Part shown: in pieces, positions 13,935 to 14,238 of the stretch
How positions within the stretch are numbered: the first letter of the stretch is position 1
How the letters are laid out: each line of letters starts with the position of its first letter
Source of the DNA: JAADDG01 sp964450755
GTDB lineage: Bacteria; Campylobacterota; Campylobacteria; Campylobacterales; JAADDG01
Reading direction: 5' to 3'
Length of the DNA: 14,238 nucleotides
Assembly (NCBI GenBank): GCA_964450755.1
Contig: CAYVDJ010000098.1
Span: forward strand, 1 to 14,238
The notes under the pieces: model-generated
Seen by the model: the letters and a program-made list of their open reading frames with translations, nothing else
Told to the model about the DNA's origin: nothing
Databases searched by the model: none
Program-made: the position numbers and the translations under genes

Positions 13935-14145
13935 TCCACATCCTTTCAAACTCAATTTTATGTTCTTTTACAACTTCAAGTGCAAATTTCAAATCTTTAG
14001 GTTTTAGATAATTTTGCACTACTTTTAAATTATCCAATTCTATTTTAGCAAAGTCATCATTTTTCATCACATGAATATGCTTTGGTTCATGTTCATTTGC
14101 ATAAAAGAAAAATTTAAAACCATTTTTATCTAATAAAGTAGGCAA
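13912..14145 (-). CDS. DUF4160 domain protein (toxin-antitoxin-like partner)
   Basis: The 77-residue product reads (L)PTLLDKNGFKFFFYANEHE followed by PKHIHVMKNDDFAKIEL and ends near WNEWFDKR. This matches DUF4160, with its F-x-F-x-Y-x-x-(E/D)-x-x-P-x-H-(I/V)-H-V hallmark. A GTG at 14160 would add five residues. I prefer the TTG at 14145 because AAGGA lies 6 bases before it and family members start M-P-T-(I/L)-L. It is the first gene of the pair, overlapping the DUF2442 gene by 23 bases. The conserved HxH suggests metal or nucleic-acid chemistry, but no activity is known. The position in a series of toxin-antitoxin modules supports a related role. Confidence 0.82.
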   Translation of the reverse strand: MPTLLDKNGFKFFFYANEHEPKHIHVMKNDDFAKIELDNLKVVQNYLKPKDLKFALEVVKEHKIEFERMWNEWFDKR

Positions 14146-14174
14146 ATATTTATCCTTCACATTGTACTTTTGTT

Positions 14175-14183
14175 ATTTTATCA
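14175..14183 (-). promoter_or_regulatory. Extended -10 of the DUF4160/DUF2442 pair
   Basis: The minus strand reads TGATAAAAT about 30 bases before the TTG start, with an A-rich stretch upstream and no -35 at the normal distance (a TTGGCA lies about 26 bases further up). Confidence 0.4.
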
Positions 14184-14229
14184 AAATATTTTTGTTTTTT
14201 CTTTTTTGCCAAAGAAAGTTTACAATGTT

Positions 14230-14237
14230 AAGATAAC
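14230..14237 (-). repeat. Outer boundary heptamer of the DUF4160/DUF2442 module
   Basis: AAGATAAC (minus strand GTTATCTT) at the very end of the window is the inverted counterpart of TTATCTT at 13684-13690 and, like AGACAAC at 12877 and CTATAAC at 13625, is followed by G. The window ends one base later, so whether a further attC-like site follows cannot be seen. Confidence 0.35.
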
Positions 14238-14238
14238 G

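Overview
The window looks like chromosome from a low-GC Gram-negative bacterium, most likely a member of the Campylobacterota (Sulfurimonas/Sulfurovum-like). This is inferred from the AT-rich DNA, Lys/Ile-rich proteins, an NnrS-family membrane protein, an inner-core LPS heptosyltransferase of the RfaQ type, a compact ZnuABC-type operon and extended -10 promoters without clear -35 boxes. No rRNA, tRNA, CRISPR array, transposase or integrase is visible.

Layout. (1) Positions 1-1487 hold the 3' part of a surface or periplasmic LVIVD-repeat protein with two DUF4214 units. It converges through a shared hairpin on a minus-strand von Willebrand A (VWA) gene (1545-3012), which is broken by a one-base frameshift. 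(2) An NnrS-family gene (3109-4302, minus) follows. Just upstream of its promoter lies an unannotated 3' remnant of another DUF4214 gene (4349-4519). (3) A small plus-strand stress-type membrane unit has a GlsB/YeaQ-like protein and a 58-residue hydrophobic protein, and ends in a clear terminator at 5180-5205. (4) A minus-strand zinc/manganese ABC importer operon (znuA-znuC-znuB order, 7524 to 5204) has overlapping genes. (5) A plus-strand operon of five tightly coupled genes (7754-12193) builds or modifies the LPS core: heptosyltransferase, GT4 glycosyltransferase, NodB-type deacetylase, hexapeptide acyltransferase and a second GT-B glycosyltransferase. Three of its four junctions are ATGA overlaps.

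(6) From about 12300 to the end the composition becomes more AT-rich. Three two-gene modules, all on the minus strand, follow one another: RHH antitoxin/RelE toxin, RHH antitoxin/MazF toxin and DUF4160/DUF2442. Each is flanked by short inverted GTTANNN-type heptamers or nonamers. The 69-base spacer between the RelE and MazF modules is an imperfect palindrome, and its boundary heptamers are centred on the same base as its central stem-loop. This is what integron gene cassettes with attC sites look like, so a sedentary array of toxin-antitoxin cassettes next to the LPS locus is the most interesting hypothesis here. It remains an inference, because no integrase is in view and the second candidate site folds poorly.

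Functionally, regions 3-5 are ordinary housekeeping and envelope genes. The accessory signals are the frameshifted VWA gene, the DUF4214 remnant and the cassette-like toxin-antitoxin array with its nested operators.
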